This document shows, in pieces, positions 27,352 through 35,298 of a stretch of 64,000 bases of DNA. The notes below the pieces were generated by a model. That model did not search any database. It saw nothing but the letters and a program-made list of their open reading frames with translations, and was not told the DNA's origin. The position numbers and the translations under genes are program-made. Location of the stretch: NCBI GenBank assembly GCA_902606115.1, contig CACLFM010000001.1, forward strand, positions 172,311-236,310. Direction: 5' to 3'. How positions within the stretch are numbered: position 1 is the first letter of the stretch; each line of letters opens with the position of its first letter. The stretch comes from an uncultured Pelagibacteraceae bacterium. GTDB taxonomy: Bacteria > Pseudomonadota > Alphaproteobacteria > Pelagibacterales > Pelagibacteraceae.

Positions 27352-28476
27352 ATGACAAAAAGAGATTATTATGACGTCCTAGGTGTAAATAAATCAGCAT
27401 CAGCAGACCAAATTAAAACTGCATATCGAAAGCTTGCTGTTAAACATCATCCAGACAAAAATAAAGGTAATAAAGATTCAGAAGAAAAATTCAAAGAAGC
27501 TTCTGAGGCATATCATATATTATCAAATACTGAGAGAAAACAAAATTACGATAATTTTGGTCACGCTGCATTTGAAAATGGTGGAGGTGGAAGAGGGGGA
27601 TTTAGTAATTTTGATTTTTCAAACCACTTCTCAGATATATTTGAAGATTTCTTTGGAGATTTTGGAGGGAGTGGTAGAAGATCAAGAAAAACAAGTTTTA
27701 GAGGATCTGACCTAAGATATGATTTATCTATTACACTAGAGGAAGCATTCAATGGAAAAAAACAAGACATAAAATTTTCAACATCAGAAAAATGTCAAAC
27801 CTGTAATGGTAACGGTTCTAAACCAGGCACGAGTATTGGCTCCTGTTCTATGTGTGGTGGAAACGGACAGGTTAGATCAAGCCAAGGTTTTTTTACAGTT
27901 CAACAAACTTGTCCTCAGTGTTCTGGTACAGGTGAACAAATTACTGATCCATGCAATAGTTGCAGTGGACAAGGAAAAAAACAAGCTTCAAAAAGATTAA
28001 CAGTAACTATCCCCAAGGGTGTCGATGATGGAACCAGAATTAGATTAGCCGGTAAAGGTGAAGCGGGTTCTAGAAGTGCATCAAGTGGAGATTTATATCT
28101 TTTTATTAATGTTTATTCACATGACTTATTTAAAAGAAGTGAGGAAAATTTATTTTTTGAATGTCCAATATCTATAGCAGATGCAGCATTAGGAGCGTCT
28201 ATTGAGATACCAACGATTGACGGTGGAAAAGCAAAGATTAAAATCCCATCTGGTACACAAAGTGGAAAACAATTTCGTTTAAAAGAAAAAGGTATGCCAA
28301 TAATGAGAAGTGGTAGCTTTGGTGATTTGTATGTCCAAGTAAATACAGAAGTACCTGTTAATCTTAATAAAGAGCAAAAAGAACTTCTTGAGAAATTTAG
28401 AGAAATTGAAAATGAAAAATCTAATCCTAGTATCAAAAAATTTTTTCAAAAGGCAAAAAACTTTTGGAAAAATTAA
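27352..28476 (+). CDS. dnaJ: Chaperone DnaJ (type I Hsp40)
   Basis: Co-chaperone that loads substrates and stimulates DnaK ATPase. The 374 residues have a J domain with HHPDKNKG (HPD about 33-35), a Gly/Phe-rich linker (about 76-110), and four zinc-finger repeats (CQTCNGNG, CSMCGGNG, CPQCSGTG, CNSCSGQG), then the C-terminal substrate domains. Complete type I architecture, immediately downstream of dnaK. Confidence 0.98.
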   Translation: MTKRDYYDVLGVNKSASADQIKTAYRKLAVKHHPDKNKGNKDSEEKFKEASEAYHILSNTERKQNYDNFGHAAFENGGGGRGGFSNFDFSNHFSDIFEDFFGDFGGSGRRSRKTSFRGSDLRYDLSITLEEAFNGKKQDIKFSTSEKCQTCNGNGSKPGTSIGSCSMCGGNGQVRSSQGFFTVQQTCPQCSGTGEQITDPCNSCSGQGKKQASKRLTVTIPKGVDDGTRIRLAGKGEAGSRSASSGDLYLFINVYSHDLFKRSEENLFFECPISIADAALGASIEIPTIDGGKAKIKIPSGTQSGKQFRLKEKGMPIMRSGSFGDLYVQVNTEVPVNLNKEQKELLEKFREIENEKSNPSIKKFFQKAKNFWKN

Positions 28477-28491
28477 ATTTAAGTGAGTCTT

Positions 28492-28659
28492 ATGAGTCTA
28501 GAGATAATCGTACCAGTAATAGCCTTGATTGGCGTACTTATACTAATTTTGCCTGGTTTTGTTCAAACTAATTATAACTTTAGGATCTTGATTAAGAATT
28601 TTTCAGTATGGGTTATGGTGTTAGCAATAATATTAATATTTATATATCTAGTATTATAA
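28492..28659 (+). CDS. 55-aa two-span membrane microprotein after dnaJ
   Basis: ATG 28492 opens a 55-residue frame ending at TAA 28659. It starts MSLEIIVPVIALIGVLILIL, has a short polar link (QTNYNFRILIKN) and a second hydrophobic span (SVWVMVLAIILIFIYLVL), predicting an inner-membrane hairpin. It lies 15 bases after dnaJ on the same strand, so heat-induced co-expression is possible. I do not recognise the family. The ribosome site is weak, and no comparative evidence is available here. Confidence 0.5.
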   Translation: MSLEIIVPVIALIGVLILILPGFVQTNYNFRILIKNFSVWVMVLAIILIFIYLVL

Positions 28660-28666
28660 ATATTTA

Positions 28667-28846
28667 TTAATTATTTTCTTTGCAGATATCTTTGATAACT
28701 GGAACGCCTGAGCAGTCGCTACATTTAGTTACTTGAACTAAACAACCGCTATCAAGCAATTTTACATCAACAACTCTATCGCATTTAGAGCATACTGATG
28801 AAATAGTTAATCCACATTTTTTACAACTAAATTTTTGTGTTTGCAT
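28667..28846 (-). CDS. 59-aa zinc-ribbon microprotein
   Basis: A 59-residue minus-strand frame starts at ATG 28846 and stops at TAA 28667. It carries three CxxC pairs (CKKC, CSKC, CSDC) with two further cysteines, the pattern of a zinc ribbon or rubredoxin-like metal site. A minus-strand promoter TTGAAA-16-TATCTT can be drawn just upstream. It diverges from dapB across a gap holding two Fur-box-like sequences, so a metal-responsive role is conceivable. It converges on the dnaJ microprotein gene with seven bases between. Family unknown to me. Confidence 0.65.
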   Translation of the reverse strand: MQTQKFSCKKCGLTISSVCSKCDRVVDVKLLDSGCLVQVTKCSDCSGVPVIKDICKENN

Positions 28847-28892
28847 GATCTAAAGATAGGAAATTAAAAATATTTTTCAAGAAATAACGTAT

Positions 28893-28911
28893 AATATTGA
28901 TTATCATTATC
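28893..28911. promoter_or_regulatory. Fur-box-like sequence 1
   Basis: The stretch matches 16 of 19 positions of the enterobacterial Fur consensus GATAATGATAATCATTATC. It overlaps a plus-strand TATAAT (28890-28895), so a bound repressor would block a dapB-directed promoter. It also lies 47 bases upstream of the zinc-ribbon start on the other strand. Confidence 0.7.
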
Positions 28912-28952
28912 ACAAAAAAACCAATCAAAAACATCTCTTTAAAAAAATCTTT

Positions 28953-28971
28953 ATGAATGATAATCATTATC
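28953..28971. promoter_or_regulatory. Fur-box-like sequence 2
   Basis: AATGATAATCATTATC (28956-28971) is a perfect core of the Fur consensus; 16 of 19 positions match overall. It ends 14 bases before the chosen dapB start, in the expected leader. Sixty bases separate the two boxes, a whole-turn type spacing that would allow cooperative binding. Confidence 0.7.
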
Positions 28972-28985
28972 AACAAAATTTTTAT

Positions 28986-29759
28986 ATGAAAATAAATTTA
29001 ACTATTACAGGCTGTATGGGAAGGATGGGGCAACATCTTATTAAATCTTCAAATAAAAATAAAAATTTTAAATTAGTTTCACTCACTGAAAACTTTAAAA
29101 TTAATAGAAAAATAAATAATATTTTACCCGAATTTAATAACGTTAATTCTTTCAAAAAAACTAATATCATTATAGATTTTACAGTTCCTAAATGTACTCT
29201 AGAAGTGCTTAAAATTGCCTCTAAACTTAAAAAAAGGGTTGTTATAGGTACTACTGGTTTTAATAAAAATCAGGAAAATTTAATAAAAAAATATTCTAAA
29301 AAAATTCCAATACTGAAAGCTGGGAATATGAGCTTAGGGATTAATTTGTTGATGTATTTAACAGAAATTACCTCAAAATCTCTTGGAAATAATTTCTTAA
29401 GTAAGGTTTTTGAAATTCACCATAAACACAAAAAAGATCACCCTTCTGGCACAGCTTTAATGCTTGGAAAAGGAATAGCTATTGGAAAAAATAAGGATCT
29501 AAATAGATTAATTGGTAAAAAATATCTAAATAAGAAATCTTTTCCTTACGGGAAAAAAATAAATTTCAATTCGATGAGAAAAGGCGAAGTAGTCGGTGAG
29601 CACGAAGTAAAATTTTCTAGCGGTAAAGAAATTATAACTTTAAATCATGAGGCATTTGACAGAGCCCTATACTCTGAGGGTGCTCTAACAGCTGCGAAAT
29701 GGTTAATGAAAAAAAAACCAGGCCTTTACTCAATGAGAGATGTATTGAACTTTAAATGA
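28986..29759 (+). CDS. dapB: 4-hydroxy-tetrahydrodipicolinate reductase
   Basis: Second committed step of the diaminopimelate/lysine pathway, supplying peptidoglycan precursor. The 257 residues begin MKINLTITGCMGRMGQHLI (dinucleotide-binding loop GCMGRMG) and contain the catalytic HHKHKKDHPSGTAL and NHEAFDRALYSEGALTAAKW. An upstream in-frame ATG (28953) exists, but its codons are the Fur-box sequence, so the start at 28986 that gives the standard N-terminus was chosen. It overlaps nth by four bases. Confidence 0.95.
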   Translation: MKINLTITGCMGRMGQHLIKSSNKNKNFKLVSLTENFKINRKINNILPEFNNVNSFKKTNIIIDFTVPKCTLEVLKIASKLKKRVVIGTTGFNKNQENLIKKYSKKIPILKAGNMSLGINLLMYLTEITSKSLGNNFLSKVFEIHHKHKKDHPSGTALMLGKGIAIGKNKDLNRLIGKKYLNKKSFPYGKKINFNSMRKGEVVGEHEVKFSSGKEIITLNHEAFDRALYSEGALTAAKWLMKKKPGLYSMRDVLNFK

Positions 29760-30424
29760 GTTCAAAAAATGCTGATAAAATCAAAAGAGCTAAGATAGTA
29801 TTAAAAATACTTAATAAAACTTATCCAAGAATTAATGTTCCGCTTGAAAGTAGAAATATATTTACTTTGTTAATTTCTGTACTTTTGTCTGCACAATGTA
29901 CTGACGTAAATGTTAATAATGTAACTAAAGATATTTATCCAAAATATTACAAGCCAATTCATTTTGTTAAACTTGGAAGAAAAAAAATTGAGAATTTGAT
30001 TAAAAAGATAGGTATATTTAGAATTAAAGCCAAGAGTATTTATTATTTATCTAAAACTTTAATAGAAAAATATAATAGTAAAGTTCCAAGTACCTTTGAA
30101 CAATTAGAAGAGCTTCCTGGAGTGGGTCATAAAACTGCAAGCGTAGTTATGTCTCAAGGTTTTGGCTATCCTGCGTTTCCAGTAGACACTCATATTCATC
30201 GGCTTGCTCAAAGATGGGGTTTAACTAGTGGTAAAAATGTTTTTCAAACTGAGGAAGATTTAAAGAGTTTATTTCCAGAAAAATATTGGAACAAACTCCA
30301 TTTACAGATTATTTTTTATGGTCGAGAATATTGTAAAGCACGTGATTGCTACGGTATTTCTTGTAAAATTTGCACGAGTTGTTATCCTAACAGAAAAAAA
30401 CCAATTAAAACTAAAAAGGCTTAG
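29756..30424 (+). CDS. nth: Endonuclease III
   Basis: Base-excision DNA glycosylase/AP lyase for oxidised pyrimidines. The 222 residues contain the helix-hairpin-helix LPGVGHKTASVV with the catalytic lysine, VDTHIHRLAQRWGL with the catalytic aspartate, and the C-terminal 4Fe-4S cysteines in CKARDCYGISCKICTSC. The start overlaps dapB by four bases, and one base separates it from adoK. Confidence 0.96.
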   Translation: MSSKNADKIKRAKIVLKILNKTYPRINVPLESRNIFTLLISVLLSAQCTDVNVNNVTKDIYPKYYKPIHFVKLGRKKIENLIKKIGIFRIKAKSIYYLSKTLIEKYNSKVPSTFEQLEELPGVGHKTASVVMSQGFGYPAFPVDTHIHRLAQRWGLTSGKNVFQTEEDLKSLFPEKYWNKLHLQIIFYGREYCKARDCYGISCKICTSCYPNRKKPIKTKKA

Positions 30425-30425
30425 C

Positions 30426-31355
30426 ATGAAAATATTAGGTATAGGTAATGCAATTGTAGATGTGATTTGTAAAGTTGGAGATGACTTCATTCAAAAAAAT
30501 GATCTAACTAAAAGTACTATGAAACTTATTTTTGATGAAAAGGAATTTAAGCAATTATTATCTAATTTAAAAATTGAAAAAACTGTTTCAGGTGGATCTG
30601 TTGCAAATTCTATAGTAGGTCTTTCTCAACTTAAAGATAAAGTTGGTTTTATTGGTAAAGTGAGTGATGATGAATTAGGAGGAAAATACGAAGAAGGACT
30701 TAAACAAGAAAATGTACAATATTTTTACTCTAAAAAAAAGGAAGAATTACCAACAGGCACTTGTTTAATTTTAGTAACACCAGACTCTGAGAGGACAATG
30801 TGTACTTTCCTTGGAACAGCAGGAAAAATTAACGAAAATGATGTTGATACAAATGCCATAAAACAAAGTGAGATTATTCTTTTAGAAGGATATCTATGGG
30901 ACGAAGGGGATCCTAAAAAAGCTTTTGATAAAGCGATAACTAATGCAAATAAAGTTGCAATGTCTTTATCGGATCAATTTTGTGTTGATAGACATAAGCC
31001 TCATTTTTTAAATTTAGTTAAAAATAAAATAGATATAACATTTGCTAACGAGCAAGAAATTATGTCTTTAATTGAAGCAAAAAATTTTGATGAGGTTATT
31101 AATTTTGGAAAAAGTTTAAAAAAATTATTAGTTATCACAAGAGGTGAAAAAGGTGCAATTTCAATTAATGGTGATGAAATATCAGAATGTGGAATTGAAA
31201 AAAATCTTAAAATAGTTGATCTTACTGGTGCTGGGGATTTATTTGCTGCAGGATTTTTACACGGCTATATAAACGGCCTATCTCAAAAAGAATGTCTAAA
31301 CAAAGGCACTGAAATGTCCTCAAAAGTTATTCAACAAATTGGTGCAAGAATATAA
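30426..31355 (+). CDS. PfkB-family sugar/adenosine kinase
   Basis: Ribokinase-fold kinase of 309 residues phosphorylating a sugar or nucleoside. It starts MKILGIGNAIVDVICKVGDD, carries GGSVANSIVGLSQL and the PfkB signature DLTGAGDLFAAGFLHGY with the catalytic Asp. Its closest recognisable relatives are alphaproteobacterial adenosine-kinase-type proteins; the exact substrate is inferred. The start is ATG 30426, one base after nth; an open frame extends further upstream inside nth but lacks family sequence. Confidence 0.85.
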   Translation: MKILGIGNAIVDVICKVGDDFIQKNDLTKSTMKLIFDEKEFKQLLSNLKIEKTVSGGSVANSIVGLSQLKDKVGFIGKVSDDELGGKYEEGLKQENVQYFYSKKKEELPTGTCLILVTPDSERTMCTFLGTAGKINENDVDTNAIKQSEIILLEGYLWDEGDPKKAFDKAITNANKVAMSLSDQFCVDRHKPHFLNLVKNKIDITFANEQEIMSLIEAKNFDEVINFGKSLKKLLVITRGEKGAISINGDEISECGIEKNLKIVDLTGAGDLFAAGFLHGYINGLSQKECLNKGTEMSSKVIQQIGARI

Positions 31356-31367
31356 TAATTAATCTAA

Positions 31368-32351
31368 ATGATTGATTTTGCTGTTATAGGATCAGGAATA
31401 TCAGGTGCCACAATATCTAATAAATTAAATAGGAAATACTCTATTAAAGTTTTTGAAAAAGCCAAAGGAGTTGGTGGGAGGAGCTCTTTTAAAAGATTTA
31501 AAGGCAAGATAGGTTTTGATCATGGTTTACAATATCTATCTCCAAGATCTAAAGAGTTTAAATCTTTTACTAATAAACTTGTTAGGAAAAGAGTTATCAA
31601 ACACTGGAAAGGCAATCATGAATTTTTAAATGAAAAGATAAAAAGAGATAAAAAACACGTCAAATTGATAGGAGTAAGAGGCAATAACGATATCAGTAAA
31701 CATTTATTAAAAAATATTAATTGTAAGTTTCAATCTGAATTATCAGTAATTAAAAGACAAAAAAATTGTTGGTTTCTTAAATTTAAAGATGATAGCAGCA
31801 CTTATGCAAAAAACTTAATTATTACTGCTCCATTTCCACAAGTAAAAAAGTTAGCTTCAAAGTTTGTAAAAACAAAGCTTTTTAAAAATAAAGTAAAAAT
31901 GAATTCGAGCCTTACAGTTTTATTAATAATGAATAAAACCAATAGTAATGCTAGTAGCTTTTTTACTAACGATAATATTTTAGGTTGGGTATCAAATGAA
32001 AACTCAAAGAAAAGATTTAAATATAATAAAGATTTATGGGTCCTTCAAAGTACCTATGAATATGGTAAGAAGCATACTGACAATTATAGGAATAAAAAAA
32101 AATTCTATACTAATATTTTAATAAATAAATTTAAAAAATTAAGTAAAGTTAAAATAAAAAAAATATACTTTACCCATATTCATGGTTGGAAATATTCGTC
32201 TAACTCAGCACCTTTGAAAATCCTAAGTTATTGGGACAAAAAGATAGGTCTAGGAATTTGCGGGGATTGGTTTGGAGGTCCAAGACTAGAGAATGGCTGG
32301 TTAAGTGCGAATAATCTATATAAAAAAATAAAACAAATTAAATTAAAATAA
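31368..32351 (+). CDS. Renalase-like FAD/NAD(P)-dependent oxidoreductase
   Basis: Flavin amine-oxidase-type protein of 327 residues. The N-terminal FAD loop VIGSGISGATISNKL and KGVGGRSSF are clear, and the C-terminal GICGDWFGGPRLENGWLSA is the flavin-contacting tail found in renalase-like proteins. Basic residues are abundant and no signal peptide is seen. The substrate is unknown. It follows the kinase after 12 bases and precedes a membrane protein by eight, suggesting an operon. Confidence 0.75.
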   Translation: MIDFAVIGSGISGATISNKLNRKYSIKVFEKAKGVGGRSSFKRFKGKIGFDHGLQYLSPRSKEFKSFTNKLVRKRVIKHWKGNHEFLNEKIKRDKKHVKLIGVRGNNDISKHLLKNINCKFQSELSVIKRQKNCWFLKFKDDSSTYAKNLIITAPFPQVKKLASKFVKTKLFKNKVKMNSSLTVLLIMNKTNSNASSFFTNDNILGWVSNENSKKRFKYNKDLWVLQSTYEYGKKHTDNYRNKKKFYTNILINKFKKLSKVKIKKIYFTHIHGWKYSSNSAPLKILSYWDKKIGLGICGDWFGGPRLENGWLSANNLYKKIKQIKLK

Positions 32352-32359
32352 TTTTTACT

Positions 32360-33628
32360 ATGGCACCACTCATTTCAAGTAATAATGCTTATCAGAAAGA
32401 GATTATATTTTTAATTATTCTTTATTTTTCTCTAGTAGTAAGTTTCTTTCTTGGTGAAAATTCAACTGGAGGAGCAATAATTGATTACAGTAACCAACAA
32501 CCAATAAGTAAGAAATTTTCGGAAAATTTTTTATCTACACTATTATCCTACGATAATTACAAAACTAGACACTCTCCTGTATTTATAATACTTTTATCCT
32601 TTTTTGAAAAAATAAATTTATCTGATGGCTTAATTAGATTTATTCATCTTCATATATGTTTTTTATTACCGATTTTTTTTTATAAATGTCTAACTATAAA
32701 ATTTAAAAGCTATGATAAGAGAATATTTCTTTTGTTATCAGCTTTAATTTTTTTATCTCCAACATTTAGAAGTTTGGCTATTTGGCCAGATAGTAGACTA
32801 TTTGGTCTTATGCTATTTACCTTGAGTATTTTTTATTTTCTAAAATTTAATGACAATAAAAATTTTTCTTTCGCTATTTACACCGTCATTACTTTGGCAT
32901 CAAGCGCTTACATAAGTCCAAATTTTTCAGTTTTTTCAGTATTTTTTATGATAAAATTTATTTATCATTATGGTTTTTTTTCTAAAAGAATTTTAACTCT
33001 AGTTCTTATAAATTTAATTTTATCAATACCTGCGTTCTATTACATATTTGTTTTAGATATTAACTTTTTATTAAAATCGGCTGCAATTGGTATTCAAAGT
33101 AATCAAAATTTAATTTTAAATAATTTTTTTAATAATATTCTAATCGCTTTTTCAATAATACTTTTTTACTTAATACCTTTTATTTATTTAGAAATTATAA
33201 AATTAGATAAAATTTTAAATGTAAAAAACTTGTTAATTTCAATATTTATTTTTTTAGTTTGTTTGTTTAATTTTGATTACAATTATTTATACAGCGGTGG
33301 AGGAATATTTTTTAAGATATCAAATTTTGTTTTTAATAATAATTATTTATTTTATCTTGTCTCCTTTTTTGCTATTTTAATAATTTGTTCCTTGGTATCA
33401 AAAAATTATTTTAATGTTTTATTGCTTTTGTTAATTTTTCTGAACAATCCACAATATACAATGTATCACAAGTATTTTGACCCATTTTTACTAATAGCAT
33501 TTTTTACTATCTTTTCTCTAAACCTTGATTTAAGAAAAATTTCTGTGATTAAAAATTATGTATTTATTTTTATTTATTTTTTAAGTTTTTTAATTATTAA
33601 TAATTTAAAATTATTTATATTAGGATAA
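32360..33628 (+). CDS. Polytopic membrane protein, possible GT-C glycosyltransferase
   Basis: A 422-residue protein with about 10-11 hydrophobic spans spread over its length. The first periplasmic loop, following span one, carries charged and aromatic residues (NYKTRHSPVFIILLSFFEK), and a second loop reads LAIWPDSRLFGLML. This layout recalls the GT-C superfamily that uses polyprenyl-linked sugars, but no diagnostic catalytic motif is certain. The function is therefore left open. Confidence 0.55.
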   Translation: MAPLISSNNAYQKEIIFLIILYFSLVVSFFLGENSTGGAIIDYSNQQPISKKFSENFLSTLLSYDNYKTRHSPVFIILLSFFEKINLSDGLIRFIHLHICFLLPIFFYKCLTIKFKSYDKRIFLLLSALIFLSPTFRSLAIWPDSRLFGLMLFTLSIFYFLKFNDNKNFSFAIYTVITLASSAYISPNFSVFSVFFMIKFIYHYGFFSKRILTLVLINLILSIPAFYYIFVLDINFLLKSAAIGIQSNQNLILNNFFNNILIAFSIILFYLIPFIYLEIIKLDKILNVKNLLISIFIFLVCLFNFDYNYLYSGGGIFFKISNFVFNNNYLFYLVSFFAILIICSLVSKNYFNVLLLLLIFLNNPQYTMYHKYFDPFLLIAFFTIFSLNLDLRKISVIKNYVFIFIYFLSFLIINNLKLFILG

Positions 33629-33655
33629 AAGTTTATGAAAGGGGATTAAAAATCA

Positions 33656-33772
33656 ATGTCCAAAAGATACAGTGGAAAATCTTTTAAAGATTCAAGTGTG
33701 ATGAAGAAACCCAAATTAAGTTTAAGAGAAAAGAGAAAAATCAAAAAAGAAAAGAAAAAGATTAAAAATTAA
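33656..33772 (+). CDS. 38-aa lysine-rich microprotein
   Basis: ATG 33656 opens a 38-residue frame ending at TAA 33772, preceded by GGGG at a long spacing. It starts MSKRYSGKSFKDSS and ends in a nearly pure Lys/Arg/Glu helix (REKRKIKKEKKKIKN). Such short basic proteins often bind RNA or ribosomes, but no family is recognised. The stop codon's last base is also the first base of the second GC-rich hairpin's stem. Confidence 0.4.
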   Translation: MSKRYSGKSFKDSSVMKKPKLSLREKRKIKKEKKKIKN

Positions 33773-33803
33773 GGGCGTTCTGTTGCAAGGTGCCCTAAAC
33801 CCC
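33772..33803. repeat. GC-rich repeated hairpin element, copy 2
   Basis: It shares the core GGGCGTTCTGTTGC and AGGTGCCC, then a CCCC block, with copy 1 at 174-205. AGGGC (33772-33776) pairs with GCCCT (33792-33796); relative to copy 1 the outer pair has changed from G-C to A-T, a compensatory exchange that supports RNA structure. On the minus strand it begins seven bases after the stop of the small exported protein, as copy 1 does after the small basic protein. Confidence 0.6.
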
Positions 33804-33810
33804 AAAGAAT

Positions 33811-34017
33811 TTATCCTTTAAACATTTCTAATGCTTTATTAAAAAGTTCAACTGAATTTTTGTGATCCCCGCTATCGTGGGCTTTCATTCCAGCATCTCT
33901 TAACTCTTGAGCTTCTGCAATTTTTGCATCAAGGCTTTTCGCCATCATCGGGCATGAACCTGCAAATGCAGAACTCGAAAACAATACAAAAGATAAAATT
34001 AACGCTAATTTTTTCAT
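33811..34017 (-). CDS. Small exported hypothetical protein (68 aa)
   Basis: A signal peptide (MKKLALILSFVLFSSSAFAG, cleavage after AFA) precedes a mature chain of about 50 residues. That chain consists of two predicted helices (SLDAKIAEAQELRDAGMKAH and NSVELFNKALEMFKG) and resembles half a tetratricopeptide repeat. The ATG at 34017 is chosen because AAAGGA lies four bases upstream; an earlier in-frame start would disrupt the signal. It may be a small periplasmic adaptor. No family assigned. Confidence 0.65.
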   Translation of the reverse strand: MKKLALILSFVLFSSSAFAGSCPMMAKSLDAKIAEAQELRDAGMKAHDSGDHKNSVELFNKALEMFKG

Positions 34018-34127
34018 AGTTATCCTTTCTTTCATTTAAATATGGGTATTTATTCATAAATTTTAAGCAACAGAGTGTCACACTAATTAAACTATAAAAC
34101 CTTGAGTATTAAATATATACAATCTAA

Positions 34128-34430
34128 ATGTTTATAGCGATGAATAGATTTAAAATTGTTCTTGGCAAGGAGCAAGACTTTGAAAATGTTTGGAGAAATA
34201 GAGATACACATTTAAAAGGTGTACCAGGCTTTAAAGAATTTCATTTAGTTAGGGGAAATACCAGCGAAGAATTCAGTTTGTATGCATCACATAGTATATG
34301 GAGTTCAAAAGAAGATTTTATAAATTGGACGAAATCAGATTCTTTCAGATTAGCACACAAGAATGCTGGTCAACATCAAGATCTTTATTTAGGTGCTCCT
34401 AATTTTGAAGGATTTGAAGTTGTTTTATAA
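34128..34430 (+). CDS. ABM-fold monooxygenase-like protein
   Basis: A 100-residue antibiotic-biosynthesis-monooxygenase/IsdG-type ferredoxin-fold domain. FIAMNRFKIVLGKEQDFENV and SEEFSLYASHSIWSSKEDF are typical strands and helices, and WTKSDSFRLAHKNAG holds a histidine at the usual haem-ligand position of HmoA/IsdG enzymes. Haem degradation is possible but unproven. It overlaps the next gene by one base, heading a three-gene operon with a DUF4149 protein and msrB. Confidence 0.75.
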   Translation: MFIAMNRFKIVLGKEQDFENVWRNRDTHLKGVPGFKEFHLVRGNTSEEFSLYASHSIWSSKEDFINWTKSDSFRLAHKNAGQHQDLYLGAPNFEGFEVVL

Positions 34431-34822
34431 TGATTGAACAAGGTATTTTATATTTAACTTCGATACTTTTAGGTATTATGCTTTTTTTTTCATTTGTTGT
34501 TGCGCCATCTACTTTTAAACTTTTAAATGAAAAATATGCAAGGAAGTTTATAAGAGGTATTTTTCCACTATATTACTTACTTAATCTTGGAATCAGTCTA
34601 ATTGTGGTGATATTAATCGCTTATTTAAGTGATTTTAGTCATAAGTTCTATCTGATGCTATCAATTTGTATTTTATTTTTTATCTCTAATTTTTTTTTAA
34701 TGCCAATGATAAATAAATTTAAAGATGAAGGAAAAGAAAAGAATTTTAAAGTATCTCATTTTGTATCCGTAGCAATAAACTTTGTGCAAATGATATTTCT
34801 TATAATAATATTAATCAAATAA
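34430..34822 (+). CDS. DUF4149 membrane protein
   Basis: A 130-residue protein with four predicted spans; the start GILYLTSILLGIMLFFSFVV and the motif APSTFKLL after span one are characteristic of the DUF4149/TMEM205-like family. Function is unknown in bacteria. The ATG overlaps the stop of the ABM gene, and its own stop overlaps the msrB start, so all three are translated together. Confidence 0.75.
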   Translation: MIEQGILYLTSILLGIMLFFSFVVAPSTFKLLNEKYARKFIRGIFPLYYLLNLGISLIVVILIAYLSDFSHKFYLMLSICILFFISNFFLMPMINKFKDEGKEKNFKVSHFVSVAINFVQMIFLIIILIK

Positions 34823-35298
34823 TGAAAACTAATTTAAATAAAAGAAGTTTTGTAAAATTCTTTACTGTTACAATTTTTACATTTTTCTTAGTACCATTTG
34901 AGCTCGCTAAAGCTCTTACAAAAAAAGTTGTAAATAAAAATTTAACCAAAAAGCAAAAAGAGATAATGTTCGATGAAGGAACAGAGAGAGCGTTTACTAG
35001 TGATTTAATAAATGAAGAAAGAGAAGGTTTTTATCATTGTGCAAATTGTGGTGCGAAATTATTTGCATCAACTGCTAAATTTGAAAGTGGAACTGGTTGG
35101 CCATCCTTTACAGAAGCCTTACCCGGTGCATTTAAAACTAAAGTAGATTACTCATTTGGAATGAAAAGAATTGAGTATCATTGTGCTAGCTGTGGAGTTC
35201 ATCATGGACATGTTTTTGCTGATGGACCAAGTGAAACTGGAAAAAGATTTTGTAATAACGGACTTTGTTTAATTTTTAAACCAACAAATAGTAATTAG
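34822..35298 (+). CDS. msrB: Exported peptide-methionine (R)-S-oxide reductase
   Basis: Repairs methionine-R-sulfoxide. The 158 residues start with a weak twin-arginine-like signal (NKRSFVKFF, hydrophobic to about residue 33), then the MsrB domain with zinc cysteines (CANC, CASC), FESGTGWPSF and HHGHVF, and the catalytic region KRFCNNG. Its signal suggests a periplasmic enzyme. The operon context with a haem-type monooxygenase hints at oxidative-stress repair. Its stop overlaps the opposite-strand arfA-like stop. Confidence 0.92.
   Translation: MKTNLNKRSFVKFFTVTIFTFFLVPFELAKALTKKVVNKNLTKKQKEIMFDEGTERAFTSDLINEEREGFYHCANCGAKLFASTAKFESGTGWPSFTEALPGAFKTKVDYSFGMKRIEYHCASCGVHHGHVFADGPSETGKRFCNNGLCLIFKPTNSN

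Noticed and set aside
28953..28985. Upstream start giving dapB eleven extra residues
   Set aside because: The added codons are the Fur-box palindrome, and the family N-terminus begins at 28986.
34074..34084. AGTGTCACACT palindrome between divergent genes
   Set aside because: Short and without a second copy or promoter relation; could be chance.
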